This document shows, piece by piece, positions 1 through 7,674 of a DNA stretch of 49,000 nt; position 1 is the stretch's first letter; each line of letters begins with the position of its first letter. Location: positions 1 through 49,000 of the forward strand of contig NZ_JAEKMI010000037.1 of assembly GCF_020217485.1 (NCBI RefSeq), read 5' to 3'. Source of the stretch: Mycobacterium sp. WUMAC-067. Lineage in GTDB: Bacteria > Actinomycetota > Actinomycetes > Mycobacteriales > Mycobacteriaceae. Below the pieces are notes generated by a model. It was not told where the DNA came from. It did not search any database and saw nothing but the letters and a program-made list of their open reading frames with translations. The position numbers and the translations under genes are program-made.

Positions 1-121
1 ATTCGCCAGCACCACATCGCTGTACACCAGTGTTGGCAGCGACTTTCGGACCCGCACCCTGCGCCGCGTGCTCGACCAGACCATCAAGGATGCGCTCTCG
101 CTGGGAGAGGAAACCTCATGA
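1..121 (+). CDS. Tyrosine recombinase, C-terminal end only (partial)
   Basis: The frame beginning at base 2 is open from the window edge to a TGA at 119-121. It reads like the last 39 residues of a XerC/D-like integrase, with LYTSVGSDFRTRTLRR near the edge; Y-T-S-V is a common context just after the catalytic tyrosine. The stop overlaps the next start (ATGA at 118-121), so the two genes are translationally coupled. Most of the gene, including the catalytic Arg/His residues, lies outside the window. The family call is an inference from this short tail and from the two following genes, which form a typical actinobacterial recombinase trio. Confidence 0.5.
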   Translation, partial: FASTTSLYTSVGSDFRTRTLRRVLDQTIKDALSLGEETS

Positions 122-465
122 AACGCGAAGTCGACTACAGCTGGCGACTGGCCGAGCTCATGGCCGCTCATGGCATGCACAACAGCACCGACCTGATCCC
201 CCGGCTCGCCGAGCGTGGGATACAGCTGTCCCGGCCCCAGGTGTACCGCGTCGTTCATCAACGGCCCGAACGTGTCTCACTGCAGCTGATGGCGGCGTTG
301 TGCGACATCCTGGGCTGCGGCGTCGAAGACCTGGTCACAGTAACCGCCACCGACGTCCGCCGCCGCAAGACCGCCTCGGGCACGACCCCGCCCGCGCCGA
401 ACGTCGTCGAACTCAACAAATCGGTCCGACCACGGCGCGCCCGAGTCATCACCGATGACCATTGA
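118..465 (+). CDS. Cro/XRE-type helix-turn-helix protein of the recombinase trio
   Basis: This 115-residue protein has an N-terminal five-helix Cro/C1-like fold. The helix-turn-helix spans about residues 36-65 (LSRPQVYRVVHQRPERVSL), followed by the XRE-type stretch MAALCDILGCGVEDLV. The C-terminus is basic and probably disordered. It starts on the ATGA overlap with the upstream recombinase and overlaps the next gene by 11 bases, so the three genes form one transcription and translation unit. Such small HTH proteins sit between recombinase subunits in actinobacterial integrase trios. Whether it acts as repressor, directionality factor or recombination accessory cannot be told from sequence. 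Confidence 0.75.
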   Translation: MKREVDYSWRLAELMAAHGMHNSTDLIPRLAERGIQLSRPQVYRVVHQRPERVSLQLMAALCDILGCGVEDLVTVTATDVRRRKTASGTTPPAPNVVELNKSVRPRRARVITDDH

Positions 466-2338
466 CCCAAAGCCCCGCTCGACACGACGTGGAAGGCCAC
501 CGGTCACTGATGGTGACCAAGAGTGCAGCAGGTGCCACCGCATGGCCAACAAACTGCGGGTGTATTGGCCCGGTGATCAGCTCTGCCACAGCTGCTTCTA
601 CGCCGCGATGCGCACGCATGGCATCTGCCCGCTCTGCGGCCACGATGGCGTCCTACCAGGACGCGCGAACCACACCGACCCACGGCCGGTCTGCCTGACC
701 TGCTCCGGCATCCCCGGCAACTTCACCTGCCGGACCTGCAAACAGGAAGGCGAGATCTACCGCAACGGCGTTTGCGCCCGATGCGCACTGCGCGATGACC
801 TCTGCCGGATCCTGTTGCACCACCCGGCAGACTCTGCCGCGATGGAGACCCTCATCGAAGTACTGTGCGGCGTGGACCGGCCCGAGAGCATCCTGACCTG
901 GAAACGCAGCCAGAAGGTCCTGGAAATGCTCGGCGGGATCACCTCCGGCGCAATACCACTCACCCACGACGGCCTCACTGCAGCGGGCCGCGGCAAACAC
1001 ATCGGCCACCTACGATCGATCCTGGAGCACCATGGACTGCTCCCACCACGAGACGAACACCTGGCACGCTTCGAAGAATGGTTGAGCGCCAAACTGGGCG
1101 CCGTCGCTTCACCGGCAGTCCGCGCACCGATTGAGCAGTTCGCCACCTGGCACCACCTACGTCGGTTACGCAGTGAGTCCCAGCCCGGCCAATCATCCGA
1201 CGGACCGAAGCGATCCGCGAAACAAGAGATCACCGAGACCATCAAATTCCTCACCTGGCTCGAGAACACCCATGGCCGCACCGCCGTGGACTGCACACAG
1301 CACGACGTCGACGAATATCTCGCATCGGGACCCACCACCCGCCACTTGATCAGAACATTCTTCGTCTGGGCCAAGAGCAGCAGGATCAATACCGGAGTGC
1401 AGATCGGATTCCGGCAGGCCAGAACAACCCCGACAATCACCCAAGAACAGCGACTGGCCTGGCTCAAGGAACTGCTCACCGGCAACGCCGAAAGCCTTCC
1501 CTATCGCGTGGCCGGCGTCCTCGTGCTGCTCTACGCACAACCACTCACCAAAATCGCTGCCCTGCAGAGCACCGTTATCTCCCAAGCCGACGGGCAAACG
1601 CTCATCGCGCTGGGCAAACAGCCCATCCCGGTGCCCGAACCGTTCGCCTCACAGCTCAACTACCACCTTCGCCATCGACCCAATCTGCGCACCACCGGCG
1701 GAGCCGTCGGCACCCCCTGGATGTTCCCCAGCAGCAGACCGGGCTGGCACCTGGACCCACAAACGATCATGCACCGGCTTCGATGGGTGGGCATCAACAC
1801 GCTGGGCTCACGCAACACCGCGTTGAAGGAACTCGTCGCCCAGGTCCCCGCTCCCCTGGTCGCCGAGATGCTCGGATACAGCGACCAAGTCACCCAAAAA
1901 CATGCTGCGGACGCCGGCAACACCTGGGCCGCCTACGCATCCACCGCACCCGAACGGAGCAGCGTGATTCCTCCGCGACAGCAGCCGCAGCCTGTTCCTC
2001 ACTTTGCGCACGCTGACAACGGTGACCAACTGACCTTAGACCTCACCGATGACGACATCGACGATGGTGCTCCCCCAGCCAGTCCCGTTCAGGCTCTCCT
2101 CGATGCCCTTGATGGCGCAGCGGACACCGTCACGCAAGCACGGGCCGCTGTCACCGCAGCCGAAGAGGAACTCGCACAGGCTGTGCTACACGCCTATCGC
2201 TCCGGGTTCACTTGGACGAGAATTGCTGCGAGACTGGGTATCTCGCCGCAGGCTGCACACCAACGGTGGGCGGCACGGGCCCGCAACCCGGCCGAGCACG
2301 ACAGGCCGGGCAACGCTCACGACACGCAGGATCCGTAA
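455..2338 (+). CDS. Zinc-ribbon protein with degenerate tyrosine-recombinase-like domain and C-terminal HTH
   Basis: This 627-residue protein is the third gene of the recombinase trio. Twelve cysteines in Cx2C pairs (24/27, 44/47, 58/61, 80/83, 92/95, 107/110) predict three zinc ribbons. Residues of roughly 260-500 resemble the core-binding and catalytic parts of a phage-type integrase, ending in LGYSDQVTQKHA and WAAYAS where the active tyrosine would lie. However, the expected first arginine context reads YAQPLTKIAAL, and the HxxR box is replaced by GSRNTAL, so the catalytic set looks broken. The extreme C-terminus carries a helix-turn-helix (WTRIAARLGISPQAAHQRW). It is probably a DNA-binding partner of the upstream recombinase rather than an enzyme. 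Confidence 0.65.
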   Translation: MTIDPKPRSTRRGRPPVTDGDQECSRCHRMANKLRVYWPGDQLCHSCFYAAMRTHGICPLCGHDGVLPGRANHTDPRPVCLTCSGIPGNFTCRTCKQEGEIYRNGVCARCALRDDLCRILLHHPADSAAMETLIEVLCGVDRPESILTWKRSQKVLEMLGGITSGAIPLTHDGLTAAGRGKHIGHLRSILEHHGLLPPRDEHLARFEEWLSAKLGAVASPAVRAPIEQFATWHHLRRLRSESQPGQSSDGPKRSAKQEITETIKFLTWLENTHGRTAVDCTQHDVDEYLASGPTTRHLIRTFFVWAKSSRINTGVQIGFRQARTTPTITQEQRLAWLKELLTGNAESLPYRVAGVLVLLYAQPLTKIAALQSTVISQADGQTLIALGKQPIPVPEPFASQLNYHLRHRPNLRTTGGAVGTPWMFPSSRPGWHLDPQTIMHRLRWVGINTLGSRNTALKELVAQVPAPLVAEMLGYSDQVTQKHAADAGNTWAAYASTAPERSSVIPPRQQPQPVPHFAHADNGDQLTLDLTDDDIDDGAPPASPVQALLDALDGAADTVTQARAAVTAAEEELAQAVLHAYRSGFTWTRIAARLGISPQAAHQRWAARARNPAEHDRPGNAHDTQDP

Positions 2339-2401
2339 CGAACTTGGCCCTCACGCAGGACCGCGGTGATCGCACTACATGTGGCCGCTCGGCGGGATCA
2401 T

Positions 2402-2761
2402 CTACTGGCAGCAATTCGGGTCGAGCACCACACACAGTGCTTGCAGGGCTTCGGGTTTCACCCGGTGAAAGACGTTCATGCCACGCCGATCGGAGATCAC
2501 CAGGCCAGCCTTGCGGAGCTGCCCGAGGTGATGGCTGACCGTGGATTCGGCCAGGTCGAGTACCGCGGCCAGCTCCCCGCTAGTCTCCTCCCCAGGGCGC
2601 GAACTGAACAGCAGCGACATGATCTTCACGCGCATCGGATCAGCCAGGGCCTTCAGGCGCATCGCCACCTCCAGGGCGTCGGCGTCGCTGAGCGGTCCGG
2701 CGGCCACCGGGGCGCAGCACACCGGGGCGGACATGTCGATCACGGGCAGCGCTTTGGGCAT
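2402..2761 (-). CDS. arsR: ArsR/SmtB repressor next to cadI (locus A)
   Basis: This winged-helix metalloregulator carries the family core LKALADPMRVKIMSLL and the recognition helix STVSHHLGQLRKAGL. Vicinal cysteines near the N-terminus (VCCAP, C15 and C16 from this start) and a C-terminal NCC are candidate As(III)/metal ligands. An in-frame ATG nine bases upstream (2770) would add MDV. I prefer 2761 because the paralogue at 47248 can only start at the equivalent MPKALP codon. It is divergent from the cadI-like gene across a 103-bp region holding a perfect 13-bp inverted repeat, so it very likely represses both genes and is released by arsenite or a related metal. Confidence 0.85.
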   Translation of the reverse strand: MPKALPVIDMSAPVCCAPVAAGPLSDADALEVAMRLKALADPMRVKIMSLLFSSRPGEETSGELAAVLDLAESTVSHHLGQLRKAGLVISDRRGMNVFHRVKPEALQALCVVLDPNCCQ

Positions 2762-2785
2762 GACATCCATCCTGCCACAATTCTT

Positions 2786-2841
2786 GACATATATCGAAAA
2801 GGTGGCATGCTGAGCACTGACGCGTCAGTTCGATATATGTC
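2786..2841. promoter_or_regulatory. Divergent arsR-cadI operator: two 13-bp inverted arms
   Basis: GACATATATCGAA (2786-2798) and its exact reverse complement (2829-2841) flank a 30-base spacer between the divergent arsR and cadI starts. The AT-rich arms stand out from high-GC surroundings. The same pair recurs with one mismatch at 47170-47224 between the second arsR/cadI pair. Each arm could be bound by one ArsR dimer covering one promoter. Confidence 0.7.
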
Positions 2842-2864
2842 TCATCAGTGGTTGGAGGCCCATC

Positions 2865-3353
2865 ATGTCCCGTGTTCAGTTAGCGCTCAACGTCGATGAT
2901 CTCGACGAGGCGATCACGTTCTACACCAAACTCTTTGGCGTTTCCCCCGCCAAGGTCAAGCCCGGTTACGCCAACTTCGCGGTCACCGAGCCGCCGCTGA
3001 AGCTGGTGCTGCTCGAAAACCCAGGCAAGGGCGGCACCATCAACCACCTCGGGGTCGAGGTCGAATCCAGCGAGACGGTGCACGCCGAGATCGCCCGCCT
3101 GACCGGCGAAGGGCTGTTCACCGATGAGGAGATCGGCACGACCTGTTGTTTTGCCACCCAGGACAAGGTCTGGGTGACCGGCCCGGCCGGAGAGAAATGG
3201 GAGGTCTACACGGTGCTGGCCGACTCCGAGACATTCGGCACCAATCCCCAGCTTCTCGCCGAGGGTGAGGCTGCCGAGGGTGGAGTCTGCTGCGGCGGAA
3301 CTGCCGCCGCCGACGCGGAGCCCCAAGCGGCGAAGACGTCGGCCTGCTGCTGA
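2865..3353 (+). CDS. cadI: ArsI/CadI-family VOC metalloenzyme (locus A)
   Basis: This 162-residue vicinal-oxygen-chelate (glyoxalase/dioxygenase fold) protein opens with the strand RVQLALNVDDLDEAI. GTINHLGVEVES supplies H61 and KWEVYTVL supplies E113 as probable metal ligands. A vicinal Cys pair (C94-C95 in GTTCCFAT) matches the ArsI C-As lyases, which demethylate methylarsenite. CadI is the cadmium-inducible mycobacterial member. The C-terminal tail is extended and Cys-rich (VCCGG and terminal ACC), perhaps an additional thiol metal site. A strong ribosome site (GGTTGGAGG) precedes the ATG. It is transcribed away from arsR under the shared operator. Family assignment is firm; the choice between Cd and organoarsenical substrate is not. 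Confidence 0.85.
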   Translation: MSRVQLALNVDDLDEAITFYTKLFGVSPAKVKPGYANFAVTEPPLKLVLLENPGKGGTINHLGVEVESSETVHAEIARLTGEGLFTDEEIGTTCCFATQDKVWVTGPAGEKWEVYTVLADSETFGTNPQLLAEGEAAEGGVCCGGTAAADAEPQAAKTSACC

Positions 3354-3372
3354 GCGGGATCCGCGCCACGAC

Positions 3373-3410
3373 ACCAGGGGCCCACCATCACACGATGGTG
3401 GGCCCCTGGT
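3373..3410 (+). terminator. Strong 17-bp hairpin after cadI
   Basis: ACCAGGGGCCCACCATC is followed by a four-base loop (ACAC) and its perfect complement, 19 bases after the cadI stop. There is no U-tract, as is common for mycobacterial terminators. It separates cadI from the arsR-acr3 operon promoter. Confidence 0.65.
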
Positions 3411-3425
3411 CATTGGTGGCCTGGC

Positions 3426-3460
3426 TTGACGGCTAGTTCGATAAGTATCAATATTGATGT
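3426..3460 (+). promoter_or_regulatory. arsR-acr3 promoter/operator abutting the start codon
   Basis: A TTGACG box (3426-3431) is followed by the 12-bp perfect palindrome ATCAATATTGAT (3447-3458), which ends two bases before the arsR ATG at 3461. There is no ribosome-binding site in the gap, so the transcript is probably leaderless, with its -10 element (around CAATAT) inside the ArsR operator. The second copy at 46053-46075 keeps the arrangement with a slightly degenerate palindrome. Confidence 0.55.
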
Positions 3461-3826
3461 ATGTCGAAATCATCTGATCCGGTCGACGACGCGTGCTGCC
3501 CACCCGGAGCACTACTGGGGGAACCCCTCTCGGCCGCAGAGGCCGCAGATATGGCAGTCAAACTCAAGGCCCTGGCCGATCCGGTTCGGCTGCAGTTGTT
3601 CTCGGCGATCGCCAGCCACGCCGGCGGCGAGGCCTGCGTCTGCGACATCTCGGCCGGGGTGGAGGTCTCCCAACCCACCGTGAGTCATCACCTCAAGGTG
3701 CTGCGCGACGCCGGCCTGCTCACCTCGCAGCGTCGGGCCTCGTGGGTGTATTACGCGGTGGTGCCCGACGCACTGGCCAGCCTGGCCGTGCTACTCGGCG
3801 CGACGTTGGCGGGGGTGCCGGCATGA
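3461..3826 (+). CDS. arsR: ArsR repressor of the acr3 operon (locus A)
   Basis: This 121-residue ArsR/SmtB regulator has the core LKALADPVRLQLFSAI and the recognition helix PTVSHHLKVLRDAGLL. Candidate As(III) ligands are C12/C13 in DACCPP and C59/C61 in EACVCDIS, where the classical ArsR metal loop lies. An N-terminal Cys pair plus one Cys near residue 55-60 is the arrangement known for Corynebacterium ArsR. Its stop overlaps the acr3 start (ATGA at 3823), so it heads the operon and autoregulates through the palindrome just upstream. The start is set by conservation with the copy at 46052. Confidence 0.9.
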   Translation: MSKSSDPVDDACCPPGALLGEPLSAAEAADMAVKLKALADPVRLQLFSAIASHAGGEACVCDISAGVEVSQPTVSHHLKVLRDAGLLTSQRRASWVYYAVVPDALASLAVLLGATLAGVPA

Positions 3827-4935
3827 CCGACACCAGCACTGCGCCGCCGGTCGTCGGCAAGCTCTCCACCCTGGATCGGTTCCTGCCGGTCTGGATCGGC
3901 GCCGCCATGGTCGCCGGCCTGCTGCTGGGCCGCTGGATCCCCGGCTTGAACACCGCGCTGGAAAGCGTTCAGCTGGACGGTATTTCACTGCCCATCGCCC
4001 TGGGCCTGCTGATCATGATGTATCCCGTGCTGGCCAAAGTCCGCTACGACCGCCTCGACACCGTCACCGGAGACCGCAAACTTCTGCTCTCCTCGCTGGT
4101 GTTGAACTGGGTGCTCGGCCCGGCGTTGATGTTCGCGCTGGCCTGGATGCTGCTGCCCGACCTGCCCGAATACCGCACCGGACTGATCATCGTCGGGCTG
4201 GCCCGCTGCATCGCCATGGTCATCATCTGGAACGACCTGGCCTGCGGAGACCGCGAAGCCGCCGCAGTCCTGGTGGCACTCAACTCGATCTTCCAGGTCA
4301 TCATGTTCGCGGTGTTGGGCTGGTTCTATCTGTCAGTGCTGCCTGGCTGGCTCGGCCTGGAACAGACCACCATTTCGACTTCACCGTGGCAGATCGCCAA
4401 ATCCGTGCTCATCTTCCTCGGCATCCCACTGCTGGCCGGCTACCTCTCTCGCCGGATCGGAGAAAAGACGAAAGGCCGCGACTGGTACGAGGCCAAGTTC
4501 CTACCCCGGATCGGGCCCTGGGCGCTCTACGGGCTGCTGTTCACCATCGTGATTCTCTTTGCCCTGCAAGGCGATCAGATCACCAACCGACCCCTGGATG
4601 TGGTCCGCATCGCCCTGCCCCTGCTCGCCTACTTCGCGATCATGTGGGGCGGTGGCTACCTGCTCGGCACCATCTTGGATCTCGGCTACGAGCGCACCAC
4701 CACCCTGGCGTTCACCGCCGCCGGCAACAACTTCGAACTTGCGATCGCCGTGGCGATCGCCACCTACGGCGCCACCTCCGGCCAAGCCCTGGCCGGCGTC
4801 GTGGGCCCGCTGATCGAAGTCCCGGTCCTGGTCGCCCTGGTCTATGTCTCGCTGGCGCTACGCAAACGATTCCACCACCACACCCCCCAACACCTGCCCA
4901 CCGGCTCGACGACGAGAACGGAACCCACACCATGA
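3823..4935 (+). CDS. acr3: Acr3 arsenite efflux permease (locus A)
   Basis: This 370-residue protein of the BART superfamily has about ten hydrophobic segments. It pumps As(OH)3 out across the inner membrane using the proton motive force. The Acr3 signature is present: GLARCIAMVIIWNDLACGD supplies the essential cysteine of TM4, and later GNNFELAIAVAIATYG lies in the broken-helix region of the transport site. The start chosen is the ATG in the ATGA overlap with arsR, not upstream in-frame codons. The 3' end overlaps arsC by ATGA (4932). A near-identical paralogue sits at 44557-45675. Confidence 0.95.
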   Translation: MTDTSTAPPVVGKLSTLDRFLPVWIGAAMVAGLLLGRWIPGLNTALESVQLDGISLPIALGLLIMMYPVLAKVRYDRLDTVTGDRKLLLSSLVLNWVLGPALMFALAWMLLPDLPEYRTGLIIVGLARCIAMVIIWNDLACGDREAAAVLVALNSIFQVIMFAVLGWFYLSVLPGWLGLEQTTISTSPWQIAKSVLIFLGIPLLAGYLSRRIGEKTKGRDWYEAKFLPRIGPWALYGLLFTIVILFALQGDQITNRPLDVVRIALPLLAYFAIMWGGGYLLGTILDLGYERTTTLAFTAAGNNFELAIAVAIATYGATSGQALAGVVGPLIEVPVLVALVYVSLALRKRFHHHTPQHLPTGSTTRTEPTP

Positions 4936-5600
4936 CTGACAGCCCCGTCACTCACCAACTGCGCGACGACCTCTCGATCGACCAACAGCTCGCCTTGAAG
5001 ACCGCGGCGACCCGGCTGCACGGCGAGTTCGATGGCACATTCGGCACCGAGACCATCGAACGGTTCCTCTGCTCGTCCTACGACCAATTCGCCGGTCGCG
5101 CCACCATTCCCAACTTCCTGCCGCTGCTGGCCGAACGGTTCGCCCGCCAACGCCTGCACGCCCTGGCACGGGTCGAAGGCAAGATCAGCGACGGCAAGCC
5201 CACCGTGCTGTTCCTCTGCACACACAACGCCGGCCGCTCGCAGATGGCGCTCGGTTACTTCACCCATTACGCCGGCGACAACGCGATCGCCTGGTCGGGG
5301 GGTTCTGAACCCGGAAACGAGATCAACCCGGCCGCGATCGCTGCCATGGCCGAGGTCGGTATCGACATCACCAGTGAATACCCCAAACCCTGGACCGACG
5401 AAATCGTGGCTGCCGCCGACGTTGTCATCACCATGGGCTGCGGGGACGCCTGCCCGATCTTCCCCGGAAAACGCTACGAGAATTGGGAACTGCCCGACCC
5501 GGCCGGCCAAGGCCTCGACGCTGTGCGCCCAATCCGCGACCAAATCGACCAACGCATCCACCAACTGTTGGCCCAGCTGAACGTCGCAGTCACCCCGTGA
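4932..5600 (+). CDS. arsC: ArsC-type arsenate reductase with N-terminal three-helix domain (locus A)
   Basis: This 222-residue protein has two parts. Residues 1-90 form a helical domain seen fused to actinobacterial ArsC proteins (DQQLALKTAATRLHGEF, RFLCSSYDQFAG). The rest is a low-molecular-weight phosphatase-fold arsenate reductase. The catalytic P-loop is LFLCTHNAGRSQMA (Cx5R). Further cysteines lie in MGCGDACPIFPG, and the DPAGQG segment supplies the general-acid Asp. Two redox cysteines after the P-loop suggest a thiol relay coupled to thioredoxin or mycoredoxin. It reduces arsenate to arsenite for export by the preceding Acr3, with which it overlaps by four bases. Confidence 0.9.
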   Translation: MTDSPVTHQLRDDLSIDQQLALKTAATRLHGEFDGTFGTETIERFLCSSYDQFAGRATIPNFLPLLAERFARQRLHALARVEGKISDGKPTVLFLCTHNAGRSQMALGYFTHYAGDNAIAWSGGSEPGNEINPAAIAAMAEVGIDITSEYPKPWTDEIVAAADVVITMGCGDACPIFPGKRYENWELPDPAGQGLDAVRPIRDQIDQRIHQLLAQLNVAVTP

Positions 5601-5628
5601 CCATCGCACCGCACGAGCATCCGTCGCG

Positions 5629-6132
5629 ATGATCCGCAGTCAACATCAGGTGGCGCCAATGACCGCCGACCATGCCGATGCCGTCCTGGCGATCTACCAA
5701 GCCGGGATCAACACCGCAAACGCCACCTTCGACCTCAATGCTCCGGACTGGGCAACCTTCGACACCGAACACCTCCCGGATCACCGCTTCGTCGCCACCG
5801 ACTCCGACGGACACGTCATGGGATGGGCTGCCGCTGCACCTGTCTCATCACGGTGCGTGCATGCCGGGGTGATAGAGCTCAGTGTGTATGTCGCCGAGCA
5901 CGCTCGCGGCCAAGGTATCGGGACACTGCTGCTGCAGTCTCTGATCTCCTCCAGCGAGAACGCCGGAATCTGGACCCTGCAAAGCCAGGTGTTTCCCGAG
6001 AACACCGCCACTCTCGCCCTTCACCACCGGGCCGGATTCCGCGTCGTCGGCGTGCGCGAGCGCCACGGCCGACACCACGGCCACTGGCGTGACGTCATCC
6101 TCCTCGAGCGGCGCAGCCCGCACATCATCTGA
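5629..6132 (+). CDS. arsN: GNAT acetyltransferase, ArsN / phosphinothricin acetyltransferase-like
   Basis: This 167-residue single-domain N-acetyltransferase has an acetyl-CoA-binding motif A, ELSVYVAEHARGQGIGTLLL (R/Q-x-x-G-x-G), and a motif B region around LHHRAGFRVVGVRER. The N-terminal IYQAGINTANATFD is typical of the phosphinothricin acetyltransferase family. Members encoded in ars operons (ArsN) are known to acetylate the arsenical antibiotic arsinothricin and protect against trivalent organoarsenicals. Its place between two arsenate-reductase genes, 28 bases after arsC, supports that role here. An ATG at 5659 is an alternative start. Locus B lacks it. Confidence 0.75.
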   Translation: MIRSQHQVAPMTADHADAVLAIYQAGINTANATFDLNAPDWATFDTEHLPDHRFVATDSDGHVMGWAAAAPVSSRCVHAGVIELSVYVAEHARGQGIGTLLLQSLISSSENAGIWTLQSQVFPENTATLALHHRAGFRVVGVRERHGRHHGHWRDVILLERRSPHII

Positions 6133-6158
6133 CCGCCCACAACGAAGGAGAACACCCG

Positions 6159-6572
6159 GTGACCAACTCACCCCCAACCGTCCTGTTCGTCTGCGTCAGC
6201 AACGCCGGAAAATCAGTGATGGCAGCAGGACTCATGCACCACATCGCAGGAACAGCCATTCACGTCGCCTCGGCGGGCACCCACGCCAAGACCGCCGTCA
6301 ACGACCTCTCAGCGCAGGCATTGGCCGAAGTTGGCGTCGACATCAGCGGCCACCAGCCCGTCCAACTCACCGATCAGATGCTCGACGATGCGGACCTGGT
6401 GGTCATCGTCGGCACCCAAGCCGAACTCGGCAACCACCCTGGCACCACCATCCAGCGATGGGACACCGACGAACCCTCACTCCGCGGCATCGACGGAATC
6501 GAACGCATGCGAATTATCCGCGACGACATCAACACCCGCGTCCAGAACCTCGCCGCCAGTCTCAGCGACTAG
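6159..6572 (+). CDS. arsC: Arsenate-mycothiol transferase (locus A)
   Basis: This 137-residue low-molecular-weight-phosphatase-fold enzyme has the altered P-loop FVCVSNAGKSVMAA, with Lys replacing the usual Arg, and a single cysteine. It resembles Corynebacterium ArsC1/ArsC2, which join arsenate to mycothiol and leave reduction to a mycoredoxin. The segments SAGTHA and ERMRIIRDDI are also conserved in that group. The GTG start is supported by GAAGGAG eight bases upstream. It is the last gene of the locus A operon and a second, mechanistically distinct arsenate reductase alongside the one at 4932. No mycoredoxin gene was seen in the window. Confidence 0.85.
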   Translation: MTNSPPTVLFVCVSNAGKSVMAAGLMHHIAGTAIHVASAGTHAKTAVNDLSAQALAEVGVDISGHQPVQLTDQMLDDADLVVIVGTQAELGNHPGTTIQRWDTDEPSLRGIDGIERMRIIRDDINTRVQNLAASLSD

Positions 6573-6633
6573 CCATCCAGACAGAGCCGCAGTGACAACT
6601 CGCCTCCCGGTGTTTCGCGGGAAGGTGCTCGAC

Positions 6634-7674
6634 TCAGGTGGTGGGGCTTGCGGGGTAGGCGTGGACCAGTGCGCTCGATAGTTTCGGAATGGCGTGGGTG
6701 AGGGCGTGTTCGGCGTCGTGGGCGATCTGATGGGCGTTGGTGAGGCTGGTGGACGGGTCGATGTCCAGTTCGGCGTCGGCGTGGATGCGGTGTCCGATCC
6801 AGCGCATTTTGACGCTGCGCACAGCGGTGACACCGGGTTCGGCGGCCAGCGTGGTCTCTGCGGCGGCGACGAGTGCGGGGTCGATGGCATCCAGTAGGCG
6901 TCGGAACACGTCGCGTGCGGCAGTGCGCAGTACCGCCAAGATCGCCACGGTGATGAGCACGCCGATGATGGGGTCGGCCAGCGGGAAGCCTAGGGCGACG
7001 CCGCCGGCGCCGAGCAGCACGGCCAGGGAGGTGAAGCCATCGGTACGGGCGTGCAGCCCGTCGGCGATCAGGGCGGCCGACCCGATTTGGCGTCCGACGC
7101 GGATGCGGTAGACCGCGACGAGTTCGTTGCCGATGAAGCCGACCAGCCCGGCCACGGCGACCCATCCGAGGTGTTGGATCGGAACCGGGTTGATCAGCCG
7201 GCGAACGGATTCGATGCCGGCGATGATGGCCGAGAGAGTGATCATCGCGACCACGAAGAGTCCGGCCAGGTCTTCGGCGCGGCCGTAGCCGTAGGTGTAG
7301 CGGCGGGTGGCGGCCTTGGTGCCCAGCGCGAAAGCGATCCACAGCGGGATGGCGGTCAGGGCGTCGGAGAAGTTGTGGATGGTGTCGGCCAGCAAGGCTA
7401 CCGACCCGGAGATCACGACGATTACCAGCTGCGCGATGGAGGTCGCTGCGAGCGCGAGGAGGCTAATCTTGACTGCGCGGATGCCCGCGGCACTGGATTC
7501 CAGGGCCCCGTCGATGCTGTCGGAGGCGTCATGGCTGTGCGGGGCGAAGATCTCCTTGATCGCTGCGCGCAGGCCTTTGGGGTGATCGTGGCCGTGATCT
7601 AAGCCGTGGTCGTGACCGGCGTGTTCACCGTGGTCATGTCCGACAGCCGCGGCGGGTCGGGCCTTGTGCATCAT
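6634..7674 (-). CDS. Cation diffusion facilitator metal exporter
   Basis: This 346-residue CDF-family antiporter carries an N-terminal His/Asp-rich loop (GHDHGEHAGHDHGLDHGHDH). Six hydrophobic segments follow, with metal-site motifs in TM2 (LLADTIHNFSDAL) and TM5 (LIADGLHARTDGFTS), giving the HxxxD and HxxxD set typical of Zn/Co/Ni transporters. A cytoplasmic ferredoxin-like domain comes last (VRSVKMRWIGHRIHADAELDID). The start at 7674 is chosen because it makes an ATGA overlap with the upstream regulator gene. Context points to Co/Ni or Zn export controlled by that regulator, as for the M. tuberculosis KmtR-CDF pair. Confidence 0.9.
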   Translation of the reverse strand: MMHKARPAAAVGHDHGEHAGHDHGLDHGHDHPKGLRAAIKEIFAPHSHDASDSIDGALESSAAGIRAVKISLLALAATSIAQLVIVVISGSVALLADTIHNFSDALTAIPLWIAFALGTKAATRRYTYGYGRAEDLAGLFVVAMITLSAIIAGIESVRRLINPVPIQHLGWVAVAGLVGFIGNELVAVYRIRVGRQIGSAALIADGLHARTDGFTSLAVLLGAGGVALGFPLADPIIGVLITVAILAVLRTAARDVFRRLLDAIDPALVAAAETTLAAEPGVTAVRSVKMRWIGHRIHADAELDIDPSTSLTNAHQIAHDAEHALTHAIPKLSSALVHAYPASPTT

